A stretch of 64,000 bases of DNA from Limnanthes douglasii subsp. nivea (taxonomy: Eukaryota; Streptophyta; Magnoliopsida; Brassicales; Limnanthaceae): NCBI GenBank assembly GCA_036936605.1, contig JAUPFV010000003.1:144554997-144618996 (forward strand). Direction: 5' to 3'. A model generated the notes under the pieces. That model was not told the origin of the DNA and did no database searches. It was given only the letters and a program-made list of their open reading frames with translations. Of the stretch, positions 46,422-58,288 are shown in pieces (the stretch's first letter is position 1; each line of letters starts with the position of its first letter). A program made the translations under genes and the position numbers.

Positions 46422-46598
46422 TGTTAAAAACAAATAGAGAAGTAGTCGCAGGAAGCGACTAGGGTTTTGTGTTTATTAGGGAATATTCCTTTTTGTATTG
46501 AACTGTTTTTTTTATAATGCAAACCCAAGTAAGGCTCTCAATATATAGAGAACTTAGAGGCCTATACAAGGAAACTTAATGCACTGAATATTCTAATA
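46422..46598 (-). repeat. Copia-C 5' LTR
   Basis: 177 bp. The minus strand continues into TGGTATCAGAGC, complementary to initiator Met tRNA. Confidence 0.9.
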
Positions 46599-46839
46599 CT
46601 TTTGGATCATTACACAAGAATACCCTTCTATTGTAAAGGGATCTGAAACAGTTGAAGGGTCTGTTGAAGCTTATCAAATTTCTACAAGTGTGGTAAAAGA
46701 CTAGAGGAGTGAGATTGAATAATGTTTTGTGAATTATGTGTTACCAGTTGATAAGGTGACGACTAAAAGAATATGGTTTAAAGCATATAGATATGTTGTC
46801 CTAGGAGATGTACTATATAAAAAATATGTTAGCTGATCT

Positions 46840-47921
46840 CTACTTCGATGTTTAGGAAGATATGAATCACAGATGATACTTTCATAGTTATGCGATGGGG
46901 AAGGGTCAGCGCACCTTGGGTACAAAACACTGATACGAAGAGTTCTTCTTGCAGGGTATTACTAGCCAACTATCTCGTTAAGGAATTAGCTCATAGTGTG
47001 ATTCATGCCAGATATTTTCTAACGAACTCTATGCACTAGGTGTGCCCCTCGATTTGATACTTGAGTCTCTACCATTTGACCGATGGGGAATTGACTTGGT
47101 CGGACCTTTACCGATGACAATTGGAGGTCAACAGAAAATCATTGTTGTAGTTGATTATTTCTCTACGTGGGTGGAAGCTGAACCTCTAATGGGGGAAAAG
47201 TTAAAAATGTGATTAGATTTATTGTGTCTAACATCTGTTGTCATTTTAGGGTTCCGAGGAAAATAACGATGGACAACGAACCACAGTTCGAAAACAAAGA
47301 GATGAAAGATTTCTCTGATTCTAAAAGAATAATACAACACTGCTTCTCGACAACCTTATATCCCCAAGCGAATGGCTAAGCCGAGGTGACTAATCAGACA
47401 TTTTTGGATGGCTCAAAAAATAACTTAGAAGATAAGGCTGGAAAATAACCAGATTATCTACAAGAAGTTTTAAGGGCTTACACTCCCCGGACCGCAATGC
47501 AAGAGGCACAGTTTGCACTAGTTTATGGGATGGATATTGTGGTACCATCTGAGACGATCGTCTCGTTGTACATGCTCAATGAATACTCTGAGGAGAGAAA
47601 TGACAAGGGAAAGCACAGAACTAGATTTGGCGGAGGAAAAGAGAAGAATGGCACAACTGAATTCTCTACACTATCAAACTTTGATGAGAAGTCGATATGC
47701 TTCAAAGGTTAGAAGATGAGAATTTAAAGAAGAAGACAAAGTGCTGAGGAAAGGGTTCTTTCAAACGAAATAAAAACGGTTTGGCAAGTTAGCTCATAAT
47801 TAGGAAGGTCCATATACGGTAACGAAGAAAGTCCAGCTGGGGATATATCAACTCAAAGATAAAGAAGGAAACGATCTTCCCCACCCTTGGAGCATTGAAC
47901 ACCTAAAAGTTTATTTAGAAT
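46840..47921 (+). pseudogene. Tat-2 integrase
   Basis: Readable pieces are LRRFGRYESQMIL-like zinc-domain remnants, GIDLVGPLPMTIGGQQKIIVVVDYFSTWVEAEP (first Asp; about 47090-47185, in two stretches), MDNEPQFENKEMKD (second Asp) and YPQANG before the catalytic Glu. The C-terminal block at 47497-47920 has ALVYGMDIVVPSETI and HPWSIEHLKVYLE. Several stops. It aligns with Tat-1 integrase to the last codon. Confidence 0.82.
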
Positions 47922-47973
47922 GACTATGCAAAGTTGTAAATATTTTTTTTATGAACTTATCTAAGGATCGGTC

Positions 47974-48020
47974 GCATACTTGTTCCTACCCTGGTGGCGC
48001 ATGAAGGTTTTAATGAGGTG
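47974..48020 (+). other. Conserved non-coding block after Tat-2 pol
   Basis: CCTACCCTGGTGGCGC, then GGTTTTAATGAGGTG, is shared with the Tat-1 minus strand at 8434-8482. In both elements it lies just past the integrase stop. Confidence 0.75.
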
Positions 48021-48555
48021 CCTAAATTACTGACTTATATAAAAACAATTCTTTGCCATGTTAAAATGATCTCCACAAGTGTTCATCTTTTTTTTTTTAA
48101 ATTAAAATACTTTTCAAACAATGTTGGATGATAGTGTTTATATTTTTGAACAAAAAAGATCATCTTTTTTAGTTAGAAGGGCCATCCAATAATTGTTGGG
48201 GTGCAATGTTCATTAATTTGAAGTAGGAAAGTCTTCTGATGAATGCTAAAGAATAATGTTTACCCAGTAAATGACAGACCATGATGCTCGTTTTTTTGAG
48301 TTAGAAGGGCCGATTAATGTTGATGGTCAACAATTTACTTGATATTATGGAAAACTTTGGAACAAGAACATAAGTATTTTTTAGCCAAAATATTCTTTCA
48401 TGTGAATTTTTTTGGTTAATCATAAATATCATACAAGCTAAAAAAAATTCAGTAGGTCCGCCCATGGGCCCCAAATAGTTAATAAGCAAAGGTTACACAA
48501 AAATAGAAAATCTAAACGTAAAGAAGTAATAAACACTAATTTTATCCGGGACCAA
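48021..48555. other. Tat-2 tail-to-tail spacer
   Basis: Corresponds to 8028-8430 of Tat-1. No coding sequence is recognised. Confidence 0.5.
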
Positions 48556-51160
48556 CATCCTCCTTACTATCTTCCGAGGAAGAAGAAATTTCCGAGTCAC
48601 TTATAGTCACCAAATATTCCAAAGAAATTCCTACTGGATGATATTTATCTATAACACGTTGCCAAAGGCTTCCCAACTTCAAGTCGAGAAATCGTTCATG
48701 AAATTCTAAAACCTAAGCTAACTTGAGGTTTGCATCTCTTTTCTCAAGGCGATAAACGCATTCGGCAGCATACGCATCAAGGAATTTCTTCTTCTGAGCC
48801 TCAAAGTTCTTATTCAAGGACTCATTCTCTACGGTAAGTCTTTCAATGTCCTTAACAACACTCTCAAAATATTGTCGAGTAATTTTATAAGAATCAAAGA
48901 GACTGTCAACAAAGTTGTTCTATTCTATATCCTTAGAAATAAAACCATCGATTTCATCATTGTACTTTGCTTTCTCCTCAGAAAGTTTAGTCTCTAAAGA
49001 AGCGATCTTCCTCATACGCTCAGCAGATACCTCTTCTTCGCGAGCAAACTTATCTTCTACTTTCTTCAGGTCAGCTTTCCTTTGATATTCCGATGTCCTC
49101 TTTAAGCGGACAAGTTAATCTTTCAAGTTTTTCACCTCATTTGTCAAGTTTTTCACCTTAGATCTCCTTTGGATGACTTTATTTTTATAATGATCTTTGC
49201 CACTGGCCTTCCTTTCGAAGAGAGAATCATCACGGAGCAACCTGTTAATCTCGATTGCAACAAAGCTATTTTCATAGACATCAAAATAAGATGAGGCAGG
49301 GGACTAATTTTCTCCTTCCCCAAGAATTTCTTCCTGATTCCTTTTACCAACAACTTGTTTAATTTGAACAAACTCCCCGCCAGAGTCCGAGTCGACGATA
49401 AAAACTTTCTTCACAGGGGGAAAACTTGGACCCATTATGTTATCATCGTCTTCCTCACTATCAACAACTTTATTTTTCTTTTCTTGAGAATAGAATATCC
49501 TTGGCCTCACAACACCTTCCTTCGTAGCCGGTCTCACCTCGACAAAAACTTAATAGTCAACCTCTACTTGGTTTTTTGTACAGACATCAGCTTGAGATCC
49601 TCCTCAGAAATCAACTTTTTGGTCTTCCCGGACATCAACCGGTGGTCTGTCATGGACCTCAGCCTGCTTCTCCTCTTTGACTTCAGTTCTTTGTTCTTCC
49701 TGGACATCGTCCTCCGAGCCATCATCTTCCTCGGTTTATTTATCCTCTGTGTCATTATCAGCATCCTGATTATTTAGAGCGCTGGCTCTGGTGGAAAGAT
49801 AGACCATATTGTCTAAGCCTTCCAAACGTTTGAGAACAGTATCTTCTGGGGGAGGTATCATTAAATCCTTCAAAAACGTTTTCTGACCTGGATCATACCT
49901 CTAGAGACGGCTTTTAGCCATGTTCGAGGGTGTGAAACACCTATGGAATTTGTAACTCCAATTGGCACCTGCCCATAGGTTTAACTTCTCAAAGATGTCT
50001 TTTGCAGATTTAGCATAATATTTGAAGGGTTTGGCAATCCCTTTCATAGCTGTTCACAAGAAAATGTTTTAGGGTAATTAATTCGAACAAGTAAAACATA
50101 ATAAGTAACCAGATAAATACCTTCTCATGTCCATTCCAAAGTCAGTCAATAGGGCATCCCATTGGAACTCTCAAAACCGGTGTCCTATAGCCGAAAATAA
50201 AGATAAATTGTTGTTTTTCATTTCTTGTCCGCCTCTAAGAAATATTTTACTACCTTATACTGCTTTGCAAGCCCCAAAGAGTAGAAGGGATAGTGAGAAT
50301 TCTTGGCCACACCTGAAATTGAGATAAGATGTTCCATTTAGAAATCGGTTTGAGAGATCCTGGAGGCTACGATGCATGCCATAAGTGTGTACCACATATT
50401 AGGACCAAACTGAGAGGAATAAAGTTCGATCATGTTGAAATATTCCACCAAATCGGGATCAAGGGGCAGGAAAAGACCCTAGTTCATGAGTTCCGTGTAG
50501 AGAACTAAATCATGGTTATGAAACGATAAGGGTGTCTCCCCAACAGTTGGAAATCGAATTGTAACATTTTCGGGGATCGCCCATCGGTCCCTTAGCTTTG
50601 CTTCCCCAGTTGGGTGGAAATGTTTGTACTTTACCATATAGAGCGTAAGGAAATGTTTGGCTTCAATTTCATAAAGTTTATTACCTAAACTTTCTTCTAT
50701 GTTCGAAGGCAAATTTGAGGTATGCTTTCTTTTTTGGTTCTTTTTTTCCCTTGGAAGTCTCTCCTCGGTGAGTAGGAGAAGTGGTATTTGTATTGGAGGA
50801 AGAAGAACAGGGTTCCCGACTTTGCACATGATGTCTGGGGGAGGATGGTAATGATGGAATAGCCTGAATAAACTCTACTTCTATTTGGGCCATAAGGTCC
50901 ACTCCTCGATCAATATCCAATTCATCAATTAACCTGTTCTCATGAGATTCTGTGATGGATTTAAAAAAAATTACAAGATGAACATTTTTTGAAAAAGATT
51001 TACGGGGATTAACCTCAGGAGTAGTATGCGGGGTTCCTTGTGGAGTTACATGTGGGGTTGTGAAAGAGGGGGAAATTTTAATCTTGATAGATCTTTTAAC
51101 GGTCAGGGTTACAAGACTTGATTTGAAAAAGATATTTGAGAAGGTTCGTTCAGGAAACAC
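48556..51160 (-). pseudogene. Tat-2 antisense gene (aORF), homologous to that of Tat-1
   Basis: Minus-strand blocks start at 51160 with a Thr/Ser/Lys-rich N-terminus. They continue at 50829 into EAKHFLTLYMVKYKHF and RDRWAIPENVTIRFP, then LYTELMN followed by TAG (Trp expected). GLFLPLDPDLVEYFNMIEL and QFGPNMWYTLMACIVASRIS follow; these match the FPLDPE and PNAWYTLMVCIMAFRLS parts of Tat-1. After an acidic linker (49304-49764) comes a coiled coil (about 49140-48700), with LEFHERFLDLKLGSLW matching LLFHEKFSKRNLGDLW of Tat-1. It ends in an acidic Ser-rich tail. Role unknown. Confidence 0.75.
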
Positions 51161-52673
51161 ATGTTACGAAATCGTCCGACTAAAATGTGAAGCAATAATT
51201 ACAACGATCCGAGACTATTGATCATAGGGCTGAATGAGAGGTTCAAAGTCAAAAAGGTCTAACACCACAAAGTGGAGTACAATCACCTCAGGTATGTGTG
51301 TAGACTACGAAAATTTATTCAAGTTTCTGGTATGCAAATATTTTTCAATCTTCTTGAAAGTCAAAGAGGTTTAGATTGGTTAACTCTTGTTATGTTCTAT
51401 TTTGATTGGTATATCAAATAAGATCAATAGTTTTATGCATCTGGAAGTATATTTTATAAATATCATTGAGGTTTAGGAATGAGTTGAACAATTGATGGTC
51501 GTGAGTATAGATCCGTTGAAAGTGACTTTGCAAATTAATTTCTCTTTCCATCTGAACAATTATATAGTGGTGAAAAATTGATGTCCCTTACTCTTCCTCG
51601 TATGCAATAGGGTAATAATTGGCATGTGTCATATGATGAGGCAGTGGAAGCACTGAGTTGTGGTTACGAACAAACACTGATTAATGGTAAATGTAAATAT
51701 ATTAGAGATAATTTGGATGATCAAGGTAAATTAGCTATGAAATTAGTTACTAGTTGTTTTATTCCTACTACTACAAATGATTTACACTTGTCTTATATTT
51801 AAATATTTTTAACTACTGCTATGGTAAGGATGGACGGGATGATTAATTTGGCTAATTTGATCATTGGGTATATAGAATTCAAAGTTGGGGGGGGTCAAGT
51901 TACCTTATGGGATGATAATAATTTGTTTCCTTGTTTAAAAAAGAATTATATGTGAGTATGTACACTCTAACACACGTTAGGAAACGTTGTGTTATAGGTG
52001 GGCAATCTTAAATATTCCAAGAGATAAATTCTTAGGAAGCAGAGTTGTAGTCGAAATGACAGGTATGAAGCAAATTTTATGATCCTTTGCACGATATATG
52101 ACAACATAACAACATTATAAAACCACCATAAACTACCTTTGGATTCCCTCTTCAAGCCACACATCACCCGACTGCTTCCAACACGAGTAGTTCTTCTCAA
52201 CAACAACAACAAATTCCCGATCGCCAATATTCCGAATTGGCGCATAATCAACATGTGCGATGGCATGGTCAGCATGAGAATTAGCATAATCAACACGAGC
52301 AGTGGCACAATCACCACGAACAGTTGTATAATAAAGATGGAGCCTCACACGTGGAATAAAAAGAATACATACGATAGATATTGGAGAGCATGAAGTTGAA
52401 TTTGATTAAAAACGATATGTAAGTCGTGCTTTCTCATACTCCATATCCTCCACCACAACCTTTATGACTATGAAGATCCTTACTTTTTTTATATATTTTT
52501 TATTTTATAAGAATTTTTATTGTAATGTTTTCATTTTTTATTTGATTAAGCAATATTTTTATTTATTCTAAGTAATGAATTTTTTTGTTTTACTTATATT
52601 AATATTATGTTTTTTTATTAATTATTAATTATATATTTTTCAAATTTTATTTTGTTATTTAGAATTGTAAAAG

Positions 52674-52675
<2 letters not shown>
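51161..52675. other. Unrecognised retroelement-like debris
   Basis: Around 51560-51960 the plus strand reads NWHVSYDEAVEALSCGYEQT and FIPTTTNDLHLSYI, vaguely like the structural ORF of plant retroelements, with stops. 52137-52330 is rich in CAA/CAC repeats. Assignment is weak. Confidence 0.25.

Positions 52676-52731
<56 letters not shown>
52676..52731. repeat. (TA)n microsatellite
   Basis: About 27 TA units in AT-rich DNA. Confidence 0.95.
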
Positions 52732-52734
<3 letters not shown>

Positions 52735-53469
52735 GATAAACTTTAAATATATAGTTGAAATATCTAATACTTTGAATATCAAATAAACTATTTAAGGCAT
52801 CTAAGCATTTGTTTTAATAAAAATACCTTTTATTAAAATTAGATAAATTTCTTCAAGTCATAGCCTTTTATTTGAGTATTGTTAGAAACCATCACAATTA
52901 TATGATATTCAATACTTCAACATATTTTTTTGAATTTAACGCCTTAAGGATTCAATTCACGCCTCATAGTAGTTGAAATGAGTCTTTTTGTAGTAGTGAA
53001 TCTTTTTCAGCTTTCGATCTTTGCCAATTATACACTACAATTTGATGATTTCGGAACTAGGTTAAACGACATGAGAAAAATAGTTTTTTCTTAGTCTTTG
53101 TTCCTCAGGTATGTGTTCTTTGTTGATATGTCAGTCTACTTTCATCTTCTTGTAGAGATTCTCTTCAGTTTCATGTGATTTGATTTCTTGATTACTGATT
53201 TATGATTGTCCGTCAAAGAATCCTTCTAATTTGATTCATGTGTATTCAAAGTGTTATGATTTTTGTTGCATCTTCATTTGGATTCTTTTTATACAATTCA
53301 TATTTTGTCAGGTATTTCTACCTGCTAAATATATAGTAAGTAGCATTTGTGTAAACAAAAATTGATAGAGAAGAGACATATAAGGATATTTGTAGATTTT
53401 GAAGTTAGTTTAACTTTCTAATTGTGCTTACATCAATGCTATCTAGATGTAAAACTACCCTGAGAAGAC
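52732..53469. other. AT-rich spacer, nothing recognised
   Basis: No gene or repeat boundary is visible. Confidence 0.5.
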
Positions 53470-53592
53470 TTGTGGGCGGATTAGCCTATAAGTCTTGCTT
53501 AAATTGCATTTATGCATCCATTTGGCAAGCCAATCTGCTGTTGTATTATGCTCACGGTAAATATGAATGATGTTCATTCCGGGAAATATCAA
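53470..53592 (-). pseudogene. RNase H-like fragment, probably from a LINE
   Basis: The minus strand reads MNIIHIYREHNTTADWLAKW, the conserved end of plant RNase H-type domains (His, then N-x2-AD-x-LA). It is only about 40 codons long, with nothing attached on either side. Confidence 0.5.
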
Positions 53593-53819
53593 TTTCCTGC
53601 CGCGATTAAATAAGGAAGAAAGGTATTAGAGGTGATAGAGGCGGAAGACCTCTACAAAAATCTATTTAAATGTTTTAGTTTTAGTTTTATTTTATTTTTT
53701 ATACTTTAAGGATTAATTTAAGATAGTAAATTAAATCTAATTACAATCAGATTTAATAAGAAATTATTTTATTGTGTCTAATATTTTTTACATATTTTGT
53801 ATTAGAGATTTGAGCGATT

Positions 53820-54480
53820 CCTATTTAAAGCTCTCAAACTCTAAGTTTAGGTTAGACTTTAATTAATTGAATTTTGGGAATTATTTCTCCGTGTCTCCTT
53901 ATTTCTCTAACATAGGGTTAGGGTTTTATCGTTGTTTGTTTCTTCTAATCTTCCGCCATACTATCAATTGGTATCTTAACACATCAATTCCTACTACGAA
54001 AATACAAGAATCATGTTACGGGTACCTCTTGATTTGAGGGATATAATAGAGAACGAAATCTTCCAGTCTACCTACACAATTAGAGGAAGAATTTGTAAGT
54101 TTGTAATTAATTCAAATAGCTATGAGAATCTGATTCTAGAGGAGGATGTTCAGAAACTGGCGTTGAAAACTGAAGCTCTTCCATACATGTACATACTCTC
54201 AGGATTGATAGAGTACACTGAGGTAACAGTTTCTAAACGTTGTCAAATTGCATTTTTAGTTGCTAAATACAAAGATAAAGCATGGTGTGACGTAGTTCCT
54301 ATGGACGTTTGCCATATAGTTTTCAGACGTCCATGGTGATTAAGAGGAATTCTACTTATGATGGTACGATGAATCGATACAATTTTTTGAAATATGGTTG
54401 CAAGTTTATATTGGTGCCATACAGAGTAGTGTCTCCAAAACCACACTAAAACTATATCTGAGCCCAAATTTGACAACCCG
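53820..54480 (+). pseudogene. Ty3/gypsy gag-protease fragment
   Basis: The 54013-54339 frame reads IFQSTYTIRGRICKFVIN, NSNSYENLILEEDVQKLALK and WCDVVPMDVCHIVFRRPW. This is the protease segment of plant chromovirus-type gypsy elements, with DSG-type catalytic residues changed to NS. It begins soon after a primer-like TTGGTATC (about 53968) and stops within 150 bp. No RT follows. Confidence 0.7.
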
Positions 54481-55022
54481 GTAGATGATAACTATGATGC
54501 TGAGGTTAAGGAGAAAAGAGTTGACACTAAGAAATTGAAACCTTTAGAAAAAAAATTCGAAACCAAATTATCAAATTATCATTAAAGGAAAAACGAGAAT
54601 TTCGAAATCAAAATTTTCATCGGCTGATAAAACTCCTTCTAAAGTTAAATTGGTAGCTATATACCATATAATTCAGAATACTCAGTATAATTTAAAAGCA
54701 AAAAAACATACTCGAACACAATATATGTTAAATATTTTGATATCGGAAACCTTCTCCCAACGTATTTACGACCAAAAACTCTAGAGACCTTGGTGGGAAA
54801 GTCTAATATTGGAGATCCTTTATTATATTGTTACCGCCGTAAAAAACACCTAAACCCGTAAACAGAAGATGTAGTGTTGAAAAGAAAAAAATCCATCGGT
54901 GTTGTACAAACAGTTATGTATTAGAGAATTTCATGGTTAATTTTTAAGCAGATGCTCCTTCTGATTTCCATTCTTCACGCAAAGAGAACTTTCTTAACTA
55001 GTGCACAAAAAGGTTGTGTCGC
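54481..55022. other. No recognised feature
   Basis: Short broken readings only; nothing identifiable. Confidence 0.4.
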
Positions 55023-55340
55023 ATGGTTATCGATAAACTAAAGGTAGCATTTCTTGCAAATTTTGAATCTCTAATACAAGAGGAAAATGAAAAGCAGAAG
55101 CCGTTGTTAGATCTGTTACGGAGAGTAGTCACCCAAAATTGACTAAAAGCACGACTTTACCTCTTTGGGTCATGTGTAGTTGAGGTGTTCGATGAAATGT
55201 GTGAGAGAGATAACAAGAGACTGGTTTTTGTTGTGGCAAAGTTTAGACAGTTGGGTCATGTGCAGTTGGCATTGATGGAGCCTGAGTCAGAGAAACTAAA
55301 GGGTTGTCAATTAACTTCTAGTCATATGCCAAGTGTATGA
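55023..55340 (+). pseudogene. Gene fragment like URT1-type terminal nucleotidyltransferase
   Basis: Reading MVIDKLKVAFLANFESLIQE, then KPLLDLLRRVV and ARLYLFGSC, matches the entry into the nucleotidyltransferase fold of plant terminal uridylyltransferases. The GS motif should be followed by the catalytic Asp pair, but the sequence switches to VFDEMCERDNKRLVF, which recalls a PPR unit. One TGA lies inside (Trp likely). The fragment is about 45 codons and looks captured or duplicated, not a working gene. Confidence 0.45.
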
Positions 55341-55448
55341 AGAGAGTTATAACAGTTGATCTAAAGTATATAGTCTGTTTTCAAACCCGTGCCTACTACG
55401 CATGACATGTTCTTGGAGCTGTAATATTTTATACAAAAGTAGGAGGTA

Positions 55449-56365
55449 CCCAGCCGCGGAGGTACGTAGGGGCTAGGGGTGCTCCAGTCCCCCCTACTTC
55501 TACCTCCACTAACTCTAATAAATAGTAGTAAAATAACATAAATAAATGAATAGTGGGAGTAAAACAAGGAGAAAGTGGGAAAAAAAAGAATAGTGGCTCA
55601 ATTTCTTTCAAAAAATATTTATTTTTTTATTTTTTGAATTGTCTTTATTTGTTTTCTAAAATTACTATTAAATAAAATATTATTTATTTTATCAATTATT
55701 TTAATTTAAAAATTATAAATATACATATATGTATAATCAATTTCTTTGATACTTAAAAAGACATTTAATAGACTAGAGTTATATTTTATTAATTATCTTA
55801 ATTTAAGAACCATATAAAAATATTTGTGTATGGTAGCAAGTAGGTGATATTATAAACAAAAGATTATAGTTAGATTTTACTAGAGAGATTTTTTTAAAAT
55901 ATATTTAATTATTATAATTATATTTTGAGATTTGTTATAGAATTTCGATCTTAATTAAGGTCGACTTTTTTACGATGTATAATATATTTTATGGTTTAAT
56001 ATAATTTGCAGTTTTCAGTATAATTGATCCAATTAATTGATCGAAAAGTATAACATATCTAAAAGTAATTTGTACGATAAAGTTTATTGAATTGATCGAA
56101 GTGAAAATTTTAAACAAAAAAATTATTTTTAATAAATTGTACTAATATTTCTGAATATTTTTTAAAAAACTTCATCATTGGAAAAATCGAGTTTGCAAAA
56201 TAGATGTTTGATAAAATAAATGAATGACGTAACTTCTTCAAATTATATTCATACTGGGCTGTGAAGTGAAAAAGATCAATTTAGCCGGTAAACTATTACA
56301 TGTAAAGTTCGAATATATTTTAGCCCCCTCCAAATCTAATTTCTGGTTTCACCAAGTTACCAATA
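55449..56365. mobile_element. hAT-like non-autonomous element 1 (tentative)
   Basis: The left end (CGCGGAGGTACGTAGGGGCT then GCTCCAGTCCCCCC) and the right end (TTTTAGCCCCCTCCAAAT then CTGGTTTCACC) are of the GGCGGA...CTAGGGG type found on non-autonomous dicot DNA transposons. Element 2 has the same design. Interior AT-rich without ORF. Ends are worn, and the target duplication is unclear. Confidence 0.35.
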
Positions 56366-56429
56366 TTCTAAGTGTTTATAAAAAAAAATTATTTTTGTGC
56401 AGTTAATCTTGTGTGGTTGCAGTTTTGTT

Positions 56430-56545
56430 ATGGCAGAACCCGCAGTTTGATCACCCAATCATGAGGCAGGAACTGAAATGTCTTTTGTGGTAGTTGATGA
56501 TCAAGGTACTGGAAAATCAACCTTGTTTGTTGCCTCCGCCGTGGC
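56430..56545 (+). pseudogene. Short P-loop GTPase-like fragment (possibly Miro-type)
   Basis: Reads MAEPAV, a stop, then TEMSFVVVDDQGTGKSTLFV. GTGKST is a P-loop, and the spacing from the Met resembles the start of mitochondrial Rho GTPases. It is too short for a firm call. Confidence 0.25.
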
Positions 56546-56599
56546 GGAGCCACTTGAAGGTTAGGAGGTGCTGGAGCCCTGGGTCCCGCAAAAAAATAA

Positions 56600-56665
<66 letters not shown>

Positions 56666-57290
56666 TTTTTAAACGATGGAAAAATCAGTTGGACCATTAT
56701 TAAAGATATTTTAGAAAACTATTTCCAGTCCCACCACTACTTATAGAGTGGTTCACATTATGTTCTAAAAAGAATTTATATGATTTTTATTTTTCATTTT
56801 TTATATCACTTTATCTTTTATAACTAGAAAAGACAATTAATTTTAAAAGAAACATCAACGTAAGTAAATTATTAAAAAATATATCAAAATTAGAAATTAA
56901 ATAAAATGATAAATAATTAAAATTGAAATAGAATATAAGGGAAATTAATATTTTTAAAATATTTGCGAGAAATTAAAGCTTGGAACAAACCCACTAGTGA
57001 AACATAAATAAAAAGAAAATGATTTGGTCTAATTTTTTTTTAATAAATTTATGTTATTTTTGTTTACAAAATAGTTGGAAGAAGACGGTTTCACAATGGT
57101 TTGTTGTGGTAGTGAGAAATTGTAGTTTTAGAATTAGCACGTTGGTGTTTTTAGTGCTAGATAACGCATTCAAAACTAACAATAACAATAGAATTAGGTT
57201 TTGCGAAAATATTGAAAAATGTTCCGGATGATTATGTATACATTTTATAGTTTAGCCCCCCTAATTTCCATTCCTAGATCCGCCATTCTA
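56545..57290. mobile_element. hAT-like non-autonomous element 2 with (TA)n (tentative)
   Basis: Starts TGGCGGAGCCACTTGAAGG and ends CCTAGATCCGCCA, giving short inverted ends TGGCGGA. GCTGGAGCCCTGGG and TTTAGCCCCCCTAATT are the subterminal C-rich blocks. A (TA)n tract spans about 56607-56661. No ORF. Confidence 0.4.
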
Positions 57291-57540
57291 CATGTAGGGA
57301 TTTGAGTTCTTCAAAACAAAAAATTCATTCGGTGAACAGGAGAAGTTTGGTTTCGTGGATTGTAGTGGTTTCCGAGCTTCTATAGATTGGTTACTCGATA
57401 ATTATCGACCAATCTTATTGTGGTACAAAACAAATGCTGCTGCATGGAATGGTATCACTACAAGCGAATTTTATTACCTTGTCAGTCTTTGTTGTGTTGC
57501 TGATGTTACAGTACATGATTTGGCTTATTTGTACAACTGA
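57291..57540 (+). other. Unidentified coding-like fragment
   Basis: A plus-strand frame (57355-57540) reads [20 protein letters not shown] and [18 protein letters not shown]. It does not match a family I know. It sits directly upstream of the beta-adaptin fragment and may be another captured piece. Confidence 0.3.
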
Positions 57541-57702
57541 GGTCTGGTTTTCACATGACTTTGGTGAACCAGAAGCTAAGGCATCAATGATATCTATAAT
57601 TGGTGAATATACGGAAAGAATTGGCAATGCCGATGAAATTCTTGAAAGATTTTTATAGAGCTTCCCAGAAGAGCGTCGACAAGTCCGACTGCAACTACTT
57701 AC
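57541..57702 (+). pseudogene. Beta-adaptin (AP complex large subunit) fragment, left part
   Basis: Reads [20 protein letters not shown], then [10 protein letters not shown], a TAG where Glu is expected, SFPEERRQVRLQLLT, and stops at the copia-D target site. This is the adaptin trunk segment known as [20 protein letters not shown] in plant beta-adaptins, which build clathrin coats at the Golgi and plasma membrane. The frame resumes at 62795. No other adaptin exons are present. Confidence 0.85.
57698..57702. repeat. Copia-D target-site duplication, left (CTTAC)
   Basis: CTTAC precedes the LTR start and recurs at 62790-62794. Confidence 0.9.
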
Positions 57703-58191
57703 TGTTGGATCATAAACTTGATCCACTTAAAGGGCCCAACCCACTCAAAGGGTCCAACCCACTTAATAAGGCCCATCTAGAAAGAATATTCTACAAACAT
57801 TTAAATTAATAACTAGTAGTTTAGGTTGAGTGCAAGACACACTTTTAGATTGAGTGTAAGAAACACCTTAACTTTGAGTGTAGTATTGATGTTGAGTGTG
57901 TTAGTATCCAAAAGCCTCTTGGATGGTGGATCTTTGTCTCCACTATATTCCTATAAATAGTGGAGCTCTCCCACCATCTAGAGTATCACACAAACACACC
58001 AAGAATCAAAGTTAGAGAGAAAATTAGAGTGAGAGAAAAGAGAGACAAGAATGCTCTCTTGAGTGTTAGAAAAATATTTTCTCTTCTAGTGTGAGTTGTA
58101 AGAGTGTTTTGTAATATTTCTCCTTTTCTATCTATATCAAAGTTGTTTGTTTGTTTTAAAGAGAGTGTTATTTTTATATTTTCCGCCAACA
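57703..58191 (+). repeat. Copia-D 5' LTR
   Basis: TGTTGG...CCAACA. It contains CTATAAATAGTGGAG (about 57950), a likely TATA box, and the AAAGAGAGAC-rich leader. Confidence 0.95.
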
Positions 58192-58194
58192 AAG

Positions 58195-58206
58195 TGGTAT
58201 CAGAGC
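58195..58206 (+). promoter_or_regulatory. Copia-D primer-binding site
   Basis: TGGTATCAGAGC is complementary to the initiator Met tRNA 3' end, three bases inside the LTR. Confidence 0.95.
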
Positions 58207-58288
58207 CACAAGCTCTATCCAAATTTTCGTTTTTCAATTTTCAACATATTGGAAATTTTGTTTTTAAATATTCAACATATTTAAAAAT

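Larger units (their letters stand above)
41833..46598 (-). mobile_element. Copia-C: complete-length Ty1/copia element inserted in Tat-2
   Basis: This 4766-bp element has 177-bp LTRs at 41833-42009 and 46422-46598 (TGTTA...TAACA/TAATA). The primer site TGGTATCAGAGC lies directly inside the 5' LTR (minus strand, 46410-46421), and the purine tract complement CTCCCCCTCAAG is at 42010-42021. Genes on the minus strand are gag, protease, integrase, RT and RNase H, all with breaks. The flanks CCTTT and CTTTT are near-matching target duplications. By hand count the LTRs differ at about 12 sites. Confidence 0.9.
38255..51160 (+). mobile_element. Tat-2: second Ty3/gypsy Tat-lineage element, decayed, LTRs not found
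   Basis: The same gene order as Tat-1 reads on the plus strand: gag (38255), protease (39560), RT (39925), RH (41052), aRNH (41457), integrase (46840-47920). A homologous antisense ORF lies on the minus strand (51160 down to 48560). A copia element occupies 41833-46598. The gag N-terminus and both LTRs are missing or unrecognisable. Without the copia insertion the remnant is about 8.1 kb. Confidence 0.85.

Noticed and set aside
55160..55300. PPR-repeat gene
   Set aside because: Only one partial unit (VFDEMCERD) is visible, which is too little to support a PPR call.
55361..55611. Minus-strand ORFs with hydrophobic stretches
   Set aside because: They are translations of the C-rich end of a DNA transposon and AT-rich DNA.
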